DNA from: Episyrphus balteatus
Taxonomy: Eukaryota; Arthropoda; Insecta; Diptera; Syrphidae
Direction: 5' to 3'
Length of the DNA: 64,000 nt
Assembly: GCF_945859705.1 (NCBI RefSeq)
Contig: NC_079137.1
Coordinates: forward strand, 52,732,552-52,796,551
Below the pieces are notes generated by a model. The model did no database searches and had not been told where the DNA came from. It saw only the letters and a program-made list of their open reading frames with translations. This document shows, in pieces, positions 11,751-23,252 of this stretch (positions within the stretch are counted from its first letter, which is position 1; every line of letters starts with the position of its first letter). The position numbers and the translations under genes are program-made.

Positions 11751-13096
11751 TATTAAGGTAATTCTGAATAAGCCCTAATTGTTAAAGTCAAAAATCAACT
11801 TAGGAAAATGATGTATGCAATTAATGAAAAAAGAACACTGGATTCCGAATTTCTATAAATGGTTCGCAGATAGAAAGCCGAAGAAGAACTCAATTATCAA
11901 AACTAAGTAAATTTGAGCGTAGCCCTTCCAAATATTGTGAACGAATTCAACCAATCTTAACCAAGTACTGGAGATTGGTTGATTGACATAATGGTGACAT
12001 CAAACGTGTTACGAGCCGAAAATATAATTATTCATCGATTTTGAAAATTTTCAGGATGATTTCACCATTCAGTCTGAGAGTAAAGCTCCATTTGGCAAGG
12101 GTTCCATAAAAATTGTATCAAATGTTGGATTGACAAAGACCATGATTATTAAAGATGTTTGGTATGTGCCTTAAATATTTAGAAATTATTTTTCCTCACA
12201 AGACAGAAATCCGAATATTGAGTTTACTTCAATATCTTGTAGGTAACTGCTTTTGAAAGTAAAAAACAACATATTGTTAAAAGTTCACGACAAGTAGCAG
12301 GATCTTTGTTTAAGGCTGGTATAAAAGGTGCTTTCATAAGTAAATGTGATAATGCAAACATTACAGTGGTGCCAAAAGTATTTACTTCAATTGTATTATG
12401 AGAGATTTAATCTTGTGAAATCCCTTCACAAAAACCATTTAGGAATTCAAATTGTATAAAGAAATTTTCAAGTCTTGCATATATGTATTGGAAAGCTCAT
12501 CGACTACCGTTTGGCATTACAGAGAAATCTTCTGAACCTGGCCAATTGACTTCAGCAGATGTATGTTGTCCATTTGCAGAATCGTTTACTAAAGACAATA
12601 CTTTTTAGTTTTCAAAAACAGTTCAATACAGTCATCTATACATTTAAAAAAATTCAAAAAGATAAAAATCAAAATTCGCAATACCAACAAGAGTTTCAAG
12701 ATGATAAAGATGATGAAGAAGAGCCTAATATATTTCAAAGACTAATAAGAGATCGAAATACATTAAATAGATCAAATTACTTCCATAATTTTATCTTTGA
12801 ACTTGATGATTACTTTGTAAATAATGATCCTGAAGATCACGAAGAAGCTAGGCAAAGCACCATGCTATGGAAAAAGAAAGTGACTCTTCTTAAAGAAAAC
12901 AATACCTTGAACTTAGAACTAGACGGATTTACCAAAAAGTAAAAAACCTTCGTTGCTTGTTCATGACCTTCTAGAGGGCGTCATATTAGAACATTTTTCA
13001 CTGCCTAAAACTAACGTACAAGTAAGGCGCTTCTGAAAAAACCTCGTTTATTTAATTATAATAAATTGTTTGGAAGTAATGAGGGCACATACATAC

Positions 13097-14911
13097 TCTC
13101 ATACCATAAAATCTTGAAATATTCAAAAATTGAGTGTTACCAGAGCTTATGCCTCCATTTTCTTTCGGATGAAAAAGAATTGGTGAAGTTTGATCTTGAG
13201 GTCTTTGACCAGCTTTCTTTCTTTGCATTTCTTTTGCCATTAAATATGACAAACCATGAACTTGATCAGTTGGTGATTTGCCAATCAGGGCAGAAAGTTC
13301 TTGAAATTCTTTATTATCTTGGAGTGTGCCAAGTTGACTTTCTTGATTATTTGTTATTTTACTCAGGAGATCTTCTTGATGATGTTTGCCATAAACAACA
13401 TCTGCATTTTGTTCATTATTAGCTGGTTGATTTGCTTGAATATTGTTTGCAATATTGTAGGGGTACATTTTAGCTCCATAGCCATAATTTGGTTCAACAT
13501 AAGCTACTTTAATTGGAGCATTCGTTTCGATCAAGTTCTGAGCAACTTGAACTTCTTGTTGAGGAAGTTGTTGAGGAAGTGGTTGAGGCTGTTGAGGATG
13601 TTCTACCACTGGAGCCTGTACTATTTGTGGTAAATACTGTTGATGAATTTGAGGTTGTTCGTGAGTATAAACATTGTAGAAATATCGCTGAGGTTGATGA
13701 TGTTCGGGTATAACCTCATTTTCAGCAATCAAATTTTGAGTAAGAGGCTTGTTAAATTGAAGATGGTTAGGAGGAACTTGTCCAACAACCGGATGAACTT
13801 GACAACCTCGAGTGCCATAAGGGCATAATTTATGACCATAGACTTGTTTTGGATAACCAGCAAGTACGGCAGTAGCCGATACCGAAGGCGGTATGGATAT
13901 TTCAATATTTGTATTAATATTCTCAAGACCTTGACCACTTGCTATATATTTTTGCATCTTGCTAACTCTGAATATTAAGTCGTTAGGGTTATAGTGTTTT
14001 GAATATGGTCCAAAATGTTGTTTTCGTGGAACTTCATGTAGAAAATAACGGTACTTACTTTCCTGTGTCGATAAATCAGAGTCTGACTCCGATCCTTGTT
14101 GATCATTTTTGTGATTTAAAATTTTGGCGCCAAAAACTGGTCGTGGTAAAATTTGTACTTCTCTAGGTTCACTATCAGGTTCTTTGGCATCATGAAGTTC
14201 AAATTTTATAAAACGAGGCTCAGTCAATTGGGCAAATCTTCGAGTGCGTTTTCTTGGGGTTTTTCTAGTTGTTCGTTGTCTTGAAGTTCCCTTGTTTTTT
14301 GAGCGACTTTCTGTCAAGTGTTCATCATCAAGTGGAACCGATTGAACTTTACCAACTTTACCTATTCTCAATGGTTCTTTATTTTCAGTTGTCAAAGTTA
14401 TAGATTTAGTTCTTCCTTGTCTCACAGATGGTTCTTGATTTTGAACGGGCACAGAAACTGGCTTAATTCTACTTTGTCTTGAAGATTCTCTTTTTTGAGT
14501 CGATGAGGATGATTCTTTAGTTCTAATCTGTCTAATTGGTTCTTTAGTTTTAATTAAAGAAATTTCTTTTGCACGACTTCTTCGAATTAGTTCTTTTGTA
14601 GCACTATCAGGTTCTTTAGCATCGGTTATTAAAAATGGAATCAATTCAGGTTTTGTTTTTTGAACTTTTGAACGTTTAGTTCTTTTCAATAAAACATCAT
14701 GACCAGTTTTATTATTAGCAATTTCTTCAAGTTGAAGTGCTCTAGCACGATTTTGTATGAATCTTTTTGTTTCTGCATCAGGTTCTTTGGCATCGTCTAA
14801 ATCGAATTTAAATATTTGTGGAGTTGATGGTAGAATTGTGTCGGTATTTCTTTTAACAAGTAATAAATTTTGTAAGCTTTCAAGGTAGAAGTTGCCATCT
14901 AATTCGGGTTC
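13097..14911 (-). CDS. Cuticular protein, long central exon (605 codons)
   Basis: Central coding exon, bounded by acceptor TATTTATAG and a GTATGT donor. Its length is a multiple of three, so both borders are phase 0. The first quarter is basic and carries three spaced copies of a DAKEPD motif (DAKEPDAETK, DAKEPDSATK, DAKEPDSEPR), each following an I/L/F-rich lead. Then come Ser/Thr/Arg-rich degenerate repeats, a cysteine-bearing YGHKLCPYGTRGCQVHP segment, a Pro/Gln/His-rich block, and an amphipathic stretch ending PTDQVHGLSYLMAKEMQRKK. It has no known domain. The disordered linker with a terminal RR domain suggests a structural cuticle component. The first in-frame ATG is far inside, so translation starts in an upstream exon. 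The 3' border is the least certain part. Confidence 0.8.
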
Positions 14912-14970
14912 CTATAAATAAATGAAGTATATAATATTAATGAAATTTAGATGAAATATTAAAATTTGAC

Positions 14971-15084
14971 CTGTATTGATGGAAATGGTTCTGATGTTGG
15001 AGTAAATATCAATTGACCTTCGGCGCTTTTGAGTCCAAGAAGTAGTAGGTTATATAAAAGTAAGCTTATCCATAAAGTTAACCT
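14971..15084 (-). CDS. Cuticular protein, signal-peptide exon
   Basis: A 114-bp exon with acceptor TTTCTTTCAG and donor CAG|GT. Its 38 codons read LTLWISLLLYNLLLLGLKSAEG and onward, a typical hydrophobic signal peptide with a likely cleavage near SAEG, followed by a mature start QLIFTPTSEP. It joins the long exon in frame at SIQ|EPELDG. No ATG is in frame, so a start exon lies upstream (higher coordinates); a good candidate was not found. The acceptor is only about 17 bp from a transposable element. Confidence 0.75.
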
Positions 15085-15101
15085 CTGAAAGAAAAATAAG
15101 T

Positions 15102-16448
15102 AAAGGAGATGGGGCGTTTTTGGGCCATGAGCGTACATTAATGAGACTAGTCTCAAAATGAAGCTGGAGGTTAGTATATTCAATCTATGAATTTTTTTTC
15201 AAATCGTAAGTCAGGTTCTTGAGATACAAGGCTCCAAAGTTCGTTCTGATAACCCTTATTTGTAACTTTTATATGCAAATATCATGAGAACTACAAGAGG
15301 TATATTGATGTTTTTGATGTCAAATGAAAGGTGGTTTCAGTGCCTTTTTAACAATATAAAATACATATTACACAAAACAAAGAAACGGCGAACAAATAAA
15401 AAAATTAAAATATTATTTTAAAAAATCGATTTTTGTTGCGGTTTAGTACTGGTTCAACCTTGTACCTTGACCCACATATGTAAAAATACGTAAAAATAGC
15501 CACATCCATGCATGAACCGAAGTTGACCCGTAGCTAATCCGCCAAAATCGGTGGGTTAAATTCCTGATCCGAGGCTGAGCCACGTTTGTACAACTGGTCC
15601 TTATTTGACCTAATTATGTTAGAGAGACACAAAAACTGTAATTTCTTGTGATGAACTCTGGGCTACACTTTGTTTACATAAACTAGATTACAAAATACGT
15701 ACTAAAGAAGATTTCCGATAAATCCCACTTTTATCTCTGTTTTAGTTTAAAATATAGTTCTTGGAGCTTTTTGAAACTATAATAAACTGATAAGTTCTTT
15801 GAAATTAATGAAAATGGAATTAAATACAATAAACCAATGTTCTAATAAAATTGTTCTTTAAAATAACAACATCTTATCCGTTCCTTTTCTATAAGTGATC
15901 TCCCAAGTTTTTTTTGAAAAGTGTATTAACCAATTGGTTTTCCCCACATAACATAACACAAATAAACAAGCTTCTAAACCGGTTCTAATCGCATTCTAAA
16001 AAATTAAAACAGTTTTATAACTACACATGCGTACGTGTCGATTACAAGCATATTTAATTTGAAAATAAATGCCATTAATGTCGAACATGAATCGATTTTT
16101 TCAAATTAATATTCTACTTTTATTTATTTTTTCGCCGTTTCTTTGTTTTGTGTAATATGTATTTTATATTGTTTAAAAGGTTAGTACCTTTACTAGTACT
16201 TAACAACCTTTCATTTGACATCAAAAACATCAATATACGTCTTGTAGTTCTCATGATATTTGCATATAAAAGGGACAAATAAGGGTTATCAGAACGAACT
16301 TTGGAGCCTTGTATCTCAAGAACCTGACTTACGATTTGAAAAAAAAATTCATAGATTGAATATACTAACCTCCAGCTTCATTTTGAGACTAGTCTCATTA
16401 ATGTACGCTCATGGCCCAAGTCCCATATAATTTTGCCCCATCTCCTTT
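15102..16448. mobile_element. Foldback element, about 1.35 kb
   Basis: Arms of about 310-330 bp (15102-15412 and 16118-16448) are inverted copies sharing AAGGAGATGGGGC termini, CCATGAGCGTACATTAATGA and AACGGCGA/TCGCCGTT blocks. The central 700 bp has no ORF. The arms differ by small indels. The target duplication is unclear. It lies in an intron of the cuticle gene, upstream of the signal-peptide exon. Confidence 0.8.
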
Positions 16449-17009
16449 AAATGAAACAGTTTTTAGTGAGTTGTGCAAATATTCTATTTTTGTGACATTT
16501 AGCCCAGAAATATTATCGATTCCAGATGGAATACAACATGGCCCAATATCTCAAAATAACTCTTATATTGAGTAATACCAACGATGTAAATTTCATGCTT
16601 TTATCACAAAGTGCACGATTTTGTTGCTAAGCCGCCCCACTATATAAAAATAGGTCTTAAGAAAAAAGTATCGAACGAAGCTGATTTTAGCCCTTAAGGA
16701 CTATTTGTGCACCTGAAATATCACAAACTTAAAACTTAAAAAGTTTCCTATAACGTAAAAACCATATTTGTGGGCCTTATAGTTTTTCAAAATATTGCTA
16801 TTCAAACAATCAAAATTACGTTGGAAACCAATAGTACAGTGGTAGAATTCGGCATTAAAAATGTTAATTTGTCATGAAAATAAGGAATTTTAATGACTCA
16901 TGCATGGCAACACAGTCAATATTTTTTTGTTAAAAAGATAAAAGAACACTAAAAAAAAACCATTTTTTGTATTATCCTCGGTAACACATTATTTTGTATC
17001 AATCTTTAA
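16449..17009. other. Unassigned AT-rich DNA
   Basis: No ORF, RNA gene or repeat terminus recognised between the two foldback elements. Confidence 0.4.
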
Positions 17010-17018
17010 AGTTTGAAT

Positions 17019-17888
17019 GGGAAACCGACGAAGTTACGAATACCAGAGTTACGGGCGACAGAGTTACGAGCGTCAAAGTTACGCGAAACCGAAGTTACGA
17101 AAAACTAGAGTTACGAATTCTAAAGTTATGTTAAGCTATGACATGTGATTTTTGGGTTGGCAACAATTCCGAGGAACGATATGGAATTATGGAAATACAA
17201 ACAAGAGATTAACATTTTTCTCATTGGTCAGAACTAAATGAGTAAATCGAAAATGGGTGTTATTTAATCTTGTAAAATTTTGATTGGATAAGTAAAGATA
17301 TACATATATGGTTTTGTTTTTGTGAGAAGATCGCAAAAACTTTGAAATAGAAAAAAAAAACATAAGTATACTTATGTAAGTTTGGGGGACATAATTGAAT
17401 TTAACTTCTTATTTGTCCAACTAATATTGCAAATACGTATTTTTTTTTTCTATTAATTAATATAATTATTCATAGCGCATTTTGTAATACCCACTTTGTT
17501 ATTATTTATATTAAAATAATAACCAAACCACCCCTTTTTTTTACAGACGTTATTTTGGTGTGGTGGGTTTTTTTTTTGATTTTTAACTTATCCTGTCTCA
17601 AATAAATAAACAAGGAATGGGGTTGTTTTTTGCATAAAAAGATTAGACCGCACAAATTTTCTTTAAAATCTATTAAAATAACCAATGAGAATCGATATTC
17701 TCTTATTTATGTTTCCATAATTCCATATCGTTCCTCGCAATTGTTGCCAACCCAAAAATCACATGTCATAGCTTAACATAACTTTAGAATTCGTAACTCT
17801 AGTTATTCGTAACTTCGGTTTCGCGTAACTTTGACGGCCGTAACTCTGTCGCGCGTAACTCTGTTATTCGTAACTCCGTTACCATTTC
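17019..17888. mobile_element. MULE/foldback-like element with 9-bp duplication and GAGTTACG words
   Basis: Inverted arms of about 170-190 bp (17019-17190 and 17695-17888), each built from seven or so spaced copies of (A/G)AGTTACG. AGTTTGAAT occurs on both sides (17010-17018 and 17889-17897), a 9-bp target duplication. A 9-bp duplication with long internally repetitive arms fits Mutator-like or Drosophila FB-type foldback elements. There is no transposase, so it is non-autonomous. The left start GGGAAAC resembles the GGGAACG start of the pair at 26.7-30.0 kb. Confidence 0.8.
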
Positions 17889-18412
17889 AGTTTGAATAAT
17901 AAGTGTTCACTGTGGCGTATGTGTAATTTTTTTTCAAACAATTTTCTGTTGGTTAAGAAAAAATCGATTTTTGACCACTAACATTATGTAGATTATCTAG
18001 ACTTGTAGATTTTTGAAAGACATTAAAAGATGTACTAGGCGTGTCGTTCTAAATTAGATCTAGTGTTATTTTTGTTAGAATTTTAATGTTTTTTGCTGTC
18101 ATTTTATTTTAAAAATTATTTTAAGATTTTTTTTTATAAAAGGCTGTTAAACTTTGATATTACTTTTTTCTCTAAAACTTCTCTAAAACTCGTATTAGTG
18201 AAATTGGGTTTCGTTTTTTTTTTTTTCTTACGTTCATTTCGTAATACACAATAAGGGCCCTGTGTTAAGCCAGGCACGAATATCACCATATTTTTTCCGT
18301 TTTTTTTTTTTTTAATTTTACCGTGCTTAGATAAATCTATAAATGCACAGTTGGAAAGGAAAATTTAATTTCTTAGTTAGAAATTCTTGTGAAAAAAAAA
18401 CTTTCTATAGGT

Positions 18413-18455
18413 ACAGGGTGATTCAGCAGAAATGTGCCAAAAAGCTAGAGCGTGT
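18413..18455 (+). repeat. Shared element terminus TACAGGGTGATT
   Basis: The sequence TACAGGGTGATTCAGCAG followed by AATGTGCC also occurs inverted at about 60858-60892. This suggests both are ends of one dispersed repeat family. The rest of the element was not delimited. Confidence 0.5.
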
Positions 18456-18856
18456 AGGTTGGGCTGAGACAAGAAAAAAAATCGTATACCAATTTGGCTG
18501 CGAGGTGCAATATTCTAAAAAATTGACTTAATTTGTATAAAAATTATTTGAAATAAACGGTTACGCCTATACAATGACGTTCCTTACTTTTCTGTAAATC
18601 TTAAAATCTTGTCTTTTATTTGGTTTAAAAAAAAACTGTTTTTTTGAAATTATTTTTGAAAAATTAACTTTCGAAATTAAAATGTTGAAAAAAAATTAAG
18701 TTAATGTTCGAACTAATTTGTTTCAAAATTGAACGTATTAAATACTAATGTAGTTTTCAAAACTCAATAATTTTATTTGTTTCTAAACAAAAACACAAAA
18801 CCATATGCCAAAAAAGTTTTGTTTTCGAAAAATTAATAAAAAAAAACCCAAAACTA

Positions 18857-20586
18857 CACCGAAAAAAAAACCAATATCAATTTAACATTTTTTAAATATC
18901 AAATTAACATTTTTTAAATATCAGCCATAAATGCTCTATAAAATGTGTTTTATAATATTTAAAATGTTAAAACAACATTTTTACTATCAGGATGATATTT
19001 AAATGTCACATTTTGGAATTTTTTTTTTTTTGATATTTTATTATTATTTTTTCTTATCAATTTCTCATTCCAAATTATTGAAAAATATTAAATAAAAAAT
19101 TCTTAATTTGTACTAATTTAAAGGCGCTTTGTGTTTTTTCGAAGTAAAATGTATGATTTTATCAGGTGTTCCTCAAGGAAGCCACCTGGGCCCTTTTTTA
19201 TTCATTCTCGCTATAAATGATGTAACATCATGCATGCGTTCGAGTGAAATTTTAATATTTGCTGACGACATGAAGATATTCAAAATAATTAAATCTAACG
19301 ATGATCACGTTCTTTTACAGAACGATATTAATAGTTTTAGTGTTTGGTGTGAAAAAAATGGTCTAACACTCAACCCAGTTAAATGCCAGACAATTACTTT
19401 TTCTAGGAAACGTTTTCCGAGTGTTTTTGATTATTGCATTTTGTAAAACAGCAACTTTGTCGAGTTGACCGTTTCAGGGACTTGGGTGTTCACTTTAGCT
19501 CAAATTTAGAATTCACTGAACACATCAATTACATTATAAATAAAGCTAACTCTATGCTCGGTTTTATTAAACGTTGGGCAAAGGAATTTAATGACCCCTA
19601 TGTTACACTTTCCTTATATAATTGTTACGTTCGACCCCATCTTGAATATGCTTCGCAAGTTTGGACTCCATTTTATGAAATTCACAAAAGCCGTATTGAA
19701 TCAATTCAACATAATTTCATAAGATTTGCTCTAAAGGGACTCCCTTGGTCTGATCCTTATAACCTGCCTCCATATGAACAAAGGATCCAACTTCTTCAGA
19801 TTCAAACTCTATATCAAAGACGAGTTAATAATGACCTAATATTTCTCCATCAACTTCTTAATGGATACATTGATGCTCCAACCTTGTTAGCCTGTATCGG
19901 GATTAATTATCGCGGAGGGTCTCACTACCTTCGAAGATTTGAACTTTTACACGTTGACTGTCATAGAACAAACTATGGCATACATGAACCTATTAATCGT
20001 ATGTGTAAACTTTTTAACTTAAACACATCTTATATCGACTTTAATATAAGTAAGGTGGGATTGAAAACAAGTTTTCGGACCAGTGCACCACTATCGTAAT
20101 TGTTTTTCAATGTCTGTATTAATTTTATAATCTAATAAATGTTAATTGTTAGTTTTGTATCGTAGTATATATTTTTATGATTTACTGAGAAAATTTGATC
20201 GGCAATAAAATTTTACTTCACATAGTTTGGGAGAAAATAACAAAACAATTATATCACCTATAATAGAAAAAATAATATCACCATTATTTTGTAAAGAATA
20301 TTCCCTTTCAGTAATGTTTTGAAAAAAGAAAGAAAATTCTTAAAATAATAAAATAATAAAAATGAAAAGGAAAGAAATAGGTTTCATTATAATAAACTAA
20401 AACGTAAAATCTAGTCAACATTGATATTTTAATTGTCAAAGTGAAATTTTCACTATCCCACCTGAAATTAAAAAATGTCAAAATGATATGATAAAATATC
20501 AAAATTGATATTTTAATTGTTGGACGACTATTGTCACTGAAAAATGTTAATTTGATAGCAGTTATTATCAAATTTTTTTTTCGGTG
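18857..20586. mobile_element. TA-flanked TIR element carrying a retrotransposon
   Basis: Termini CACCGAAAAAAAA and TTTTTTTTTCGGTG are inverted, with TA on both sides (18855-18856 and 20587-20588), as in Tc1/mariner-type MITEs. Both arms have several copies of ATTTAAATATCA-like words. A non-LTR retrotransposon fragment splits it. An uninterrupted relative lies at about 28500-28690. Confidence 0.75.
19129..20099 (+). pseudogene. Truncated non-LTR retrotransposon reverse transcriptase
   Basis: Two overlapping plus-strand frames make up the C-terminal half of a Jockey/CR1-type ORF2. The first (to 19446) has GVPQGSHLGP and the catalytic FADD box. The second (from about 19434 to 20099) has DLGVHFSSNLEFTEHI, a YVRPHLEYASQVW motif and a long C-terminal region. 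A one-base frameshift near 19434-19446 separates them. The endonuclease and the RT fingers are absent, so this is a 5'-truncated dead copy. It is inserted in the TA-flanked element between TATGATTT repeats at about 19150-19158 and 20176-20183. Coordinates give the coding relic; the insert runs to about 20175. Confidence 0.88.
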
Positions 20587-20588
20587 TA

Positions 20589-21869
20589 TAAACATTTCTT
20601 TTGTCTATTATTTTTTAAATGTTAAGACTTGAATTAGAATGAAATTAAGTGACACAGTATTTGGATTTATCAATTTATTTTCATTGATAGAACACTGATC
20701 TGTGAATTTTTCTCACTATATTTGCGGCACCCACCGCCTATGCAATCTAGCTGTAAGGGCCTTACGGCAATAAAATGAAATAGTTAATGCACAATCAAAG
20801 GTGAATTTCGCAAGTGGAAAAAATCAGGATTTTAGTTTTCGACCAACTCGCTTCTTATGAGAAAAAATTGGAGGTGTTACAATTTTTTTGGGTTTAGAAA
20901 TAATCTAACCTAAAAATTGATTCCTTCATAAAACCTGATACATTTCATGTGAAAAACGAGTACTGCCGGGATTTTGTATACATGTCCATCTGTGCTATCA
21001 TAATTTCTAAACAAGTTTGAAGCGTCTTGCTTGTCGGCTTGGTTATAAGTTATACCTAAGCTTTATAACGCTATTAAAATAAGTTTTTTTTGTTTAATGT
21101 ACATTTGCTCTGCAAATACTTTATCATGAAATAATAACACCAAAATATTTTTTTAAAAATATAGTTTTGCAATCTTATACCCAAAACCTTACTATACTCT
21201 AAAATCACGCTCTAAAAAGTATGCAACAAGAAAATATCCTCATCTAGAATTTATTGTAATAATAGCTTTGGTCATATGGAACTTATTGCTGTCAGAATGT
21301 TAAGTTTTCTTAGGGCACAAAATCTAAAAGGATTACGCCGAATAATCTCCAAAGAATTTTATTTTTTCCTGATGTGTTAGCTATTCATTTCATTAATTAA
21401 AACGTTAATTTGAATAGTTAATATAGTTGGATATTTCACAATATGTCTCACTCTACTTTTTCGTCCTTTTTTTTAAAGAAATTTCAATATACTTAATAAT
21501 ATAGAGTAATGAAGTACAAAATAACGTTTTAATTAAAGAAACAAAATGCTTTCACACCTCTCCCGAGTTTACCATTTCGAGGCAAAAAAATCTAATGAAT
21601 CCTTATTTTACACTTAATCATTTCACTCTTACAGTATTTGGTACAATTTATAATTAACTTTTATGAAGCAACTCATATAAAAATGTAATCTTATTACAAG
21701 ATAAAATAAATGCAAGTTTAAGTTGTAAATTTATTGCTTTTAACGACTTACAAGATACGCCATTACTTCCTTGATCCTTTCAAATTTGAATTTAATTCAT
21801 CCACAGGAATTTCCGATTTTTATTTCACTTTCAAAAACAAGTTTTGAAAATTCAGACCAGATAAGGCTT
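20589..21869. other. Unassigned DNA with a shared repeat segment
   Basis: No gene found. Bases about 20990-21130 resemble 61250-61380 (both contain GAAGCG(C/T)CTTGCTTGT preceded by TTCTAAA), so they belong to a dispersed repeat of unknown type. Confidence 0.4.
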
Positions 21870-21870
21870 T

Positions 21871-22017
21871 GAATGGAAAACAATCAACAGGCAGCTGCTG
21901 ATGATGATGCTGGCGTTGGTGCTGATGCTGTTGGTGTCGCTGCGGCTGCGACTGCTTCAGAGTTCATTGGCTTGTTTTTTTTTACTCTGATGGATTTTTT
22001 CACATTGAACTTGAAGT
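21871..22017 (+). CDS. Possible 48-residue ORF, Ala/Asp-rich, unknown
   Basis: An ATG at about 21873 opens a frame rich in Ala, Asp and Val (QQAAADDDAGVG) that then passes into hydrophobic residues and stops. Composition is GC-richer than its surroundings and looks unique. It may be a real short exon, a leader ORF, or just a GCT/GAT trinucleotide run. A second frame at 22047-22298 follows, with no recognisable domain. Confidence 0.15.
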
Positions 22018-22329
22018 GAAAAAACACGTAATTTTATGACAAACAAGTGCGTGTGATTTCCTCCTTTGTGGCAATGAATAAAAATTGCATCGGTCGTTTA
22101 AAAAAAAAAAGAGTGGTTGGTGCTCTTTTATGTACAAAATTTGCGAAACTTGATTTGCGAAGTTTTCACTTTCTGATAAACAACAAACGGACGTTTGTGG
22201 TGACTGAAGACGACGGCGACGACGACTTGACTCCGACTTGGAATACGTACAACAAAACGATAGATGGTAGTGAAGGTCTGAATGTCTTTGACTATTAGTC
22301 TTTACCGTTGAATGTGTTTATTTTAACTG

Positions 22330-23030
22330 AGCCGATGGACATGCAAGCGTCGGGATTTTGTTAATTCAAATGCACCTTGCAAAAAAGCCAACAAGCTGTG
22401 TGAAACAATTGAAATTGAAGGGTGGGAGTTTGTTTTTTTTTTATTTTTTTTTAATTTTAATTTTTACTAAGTCTTTTGTGTGTTTGCATATTGAAGCATC
22501 TTGAAAATTTTATTATTAAAGAGGATGTGTTATGCAAGAATGCAACAATTCAACTTGAGGAAATAAAATATAAACTCACGCAGACCACATTATTAAATGT
22601 AATGACTTCTCAAGACATACATTTTTCTGTATCTCTGTCTTGTTTGCAAACATTTTTTCGCATTGACTTTCAAAAGCGGGGTTAGTTGGTTTAGGTGCGA
22701 GTTCTCAGCAGGTGGATGTCAATGCAATGAAGGAAATTGAAAAAATAGAGTGAATTTATACATTCCAAGGAAAATAATTAGTCCTTTGGCGCTATGTTTT
22801 GTGAAGCACTTGTTTGGATTTATTTGATTTCTGAATGTTTAAGTTAACCTACACATGGCTTGTATATATCCTGATTTGGAAAGAATAAAACTTTAAATAA
22901 ATCTATTACAAAAATTATAATAATAAGTACGCTAAATAATGTAGAGCAGTCATAATAGTCTTTTTGATCTCGACACTTGATAATAAATAAATTAGTTTCA
23001 TAGATATTATTCAGTGTACAAATTGTTGGT
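22330..23030. other. Unassigned AT-rich DNA
   Basis: No ORF or repeat boundaries recognised; T-rich tracts around 22431-22470. Confidence 0.35.
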
Positions 23031-23038
23031 TTGCACTG

Positions 23039-23252
23039 TGGTTCGTTTGCCCAACGTTAGTCCAGGATAGTCAAACTTTTTTTTTCTCTATTCCACTATT
23101 TTTTCAAAAGATACAACAAAAATCTTTTTTTCATATCGGAAACCGAAAAAGTTGTGATTTTTTTCCTGTGAAAAAAATCGTTAGTTTAAAACCGTGGTTT
23201 GTTTGCCCAAGGTTAGCCCAGGATAGCTCGACTTTTATTTTCGCTATCCTAC
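23039..23252. repeat. Pair of diverged direct repeats
   Basis: A block beginning GTGGTTCGTTTGCCCAA with CCAGGATAG following (23039-23101) recurs at 23194-23252 as GTGGTTTGTTTGCCCAA with CCAGGATAG. The period is about 154 bp. Origin is unknown. Confidence 0.6.

Larger units (their letters stand above)
10745..12945 (+). pseudogene. Degenerate Ty1/copia retrotransposon gag-pol
   Basis: Broken plus-strand frames follow copia order. A gag-like piece lies at 10790-10925 (AKDRWQK), another at 11525-11590 (FDELMTQLCLFDR). A zinc-knuckle-like GHWI segment lies near 11835-11890. A protease-end segment GKGSIKI followed by KDVWYVP lies at 12095-12172. An integrase-start segment with AHRLPFG and SADVCCPF lies at 12490-12580. 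A segment like the start of reverse transcriptase, with LKENNT, lies at 12690-12940. Many stops and frameshifts and the loss of most integrase show it is dead. No LTRs were found. It lies antisense in the cuticle-gene intron. Confidence 0.75.
9775..13096 (-). other. Large intron of the cuticle gene, filled by transposons
   Basis: Inferred intron of about 3.3 kb between the long central exon and the RR exon. The donor is taken as GTATGT (13091-13096) because it keeps phase 0 into the next exon. A stronger-looking donor at 13104 would be phase 1 and would need an extra exon. The intron holds a copia relic and two MITEs. Confidence 0.6.

Noticed and set aside
13066..13938. Plus- and minus-strand frames inside the cuticle exon
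   Set aside because: They are shadows of the 605-codon minus-strand exon, which joins in phase to a signal-peptide exon.
14959..15183. Using the ATG at 15183 as the start of the cuticle gene
   Set aside because: That ATG lies inside the foldback element and reads through the splice acceptor at 15085; the added residues are transposon sequence.
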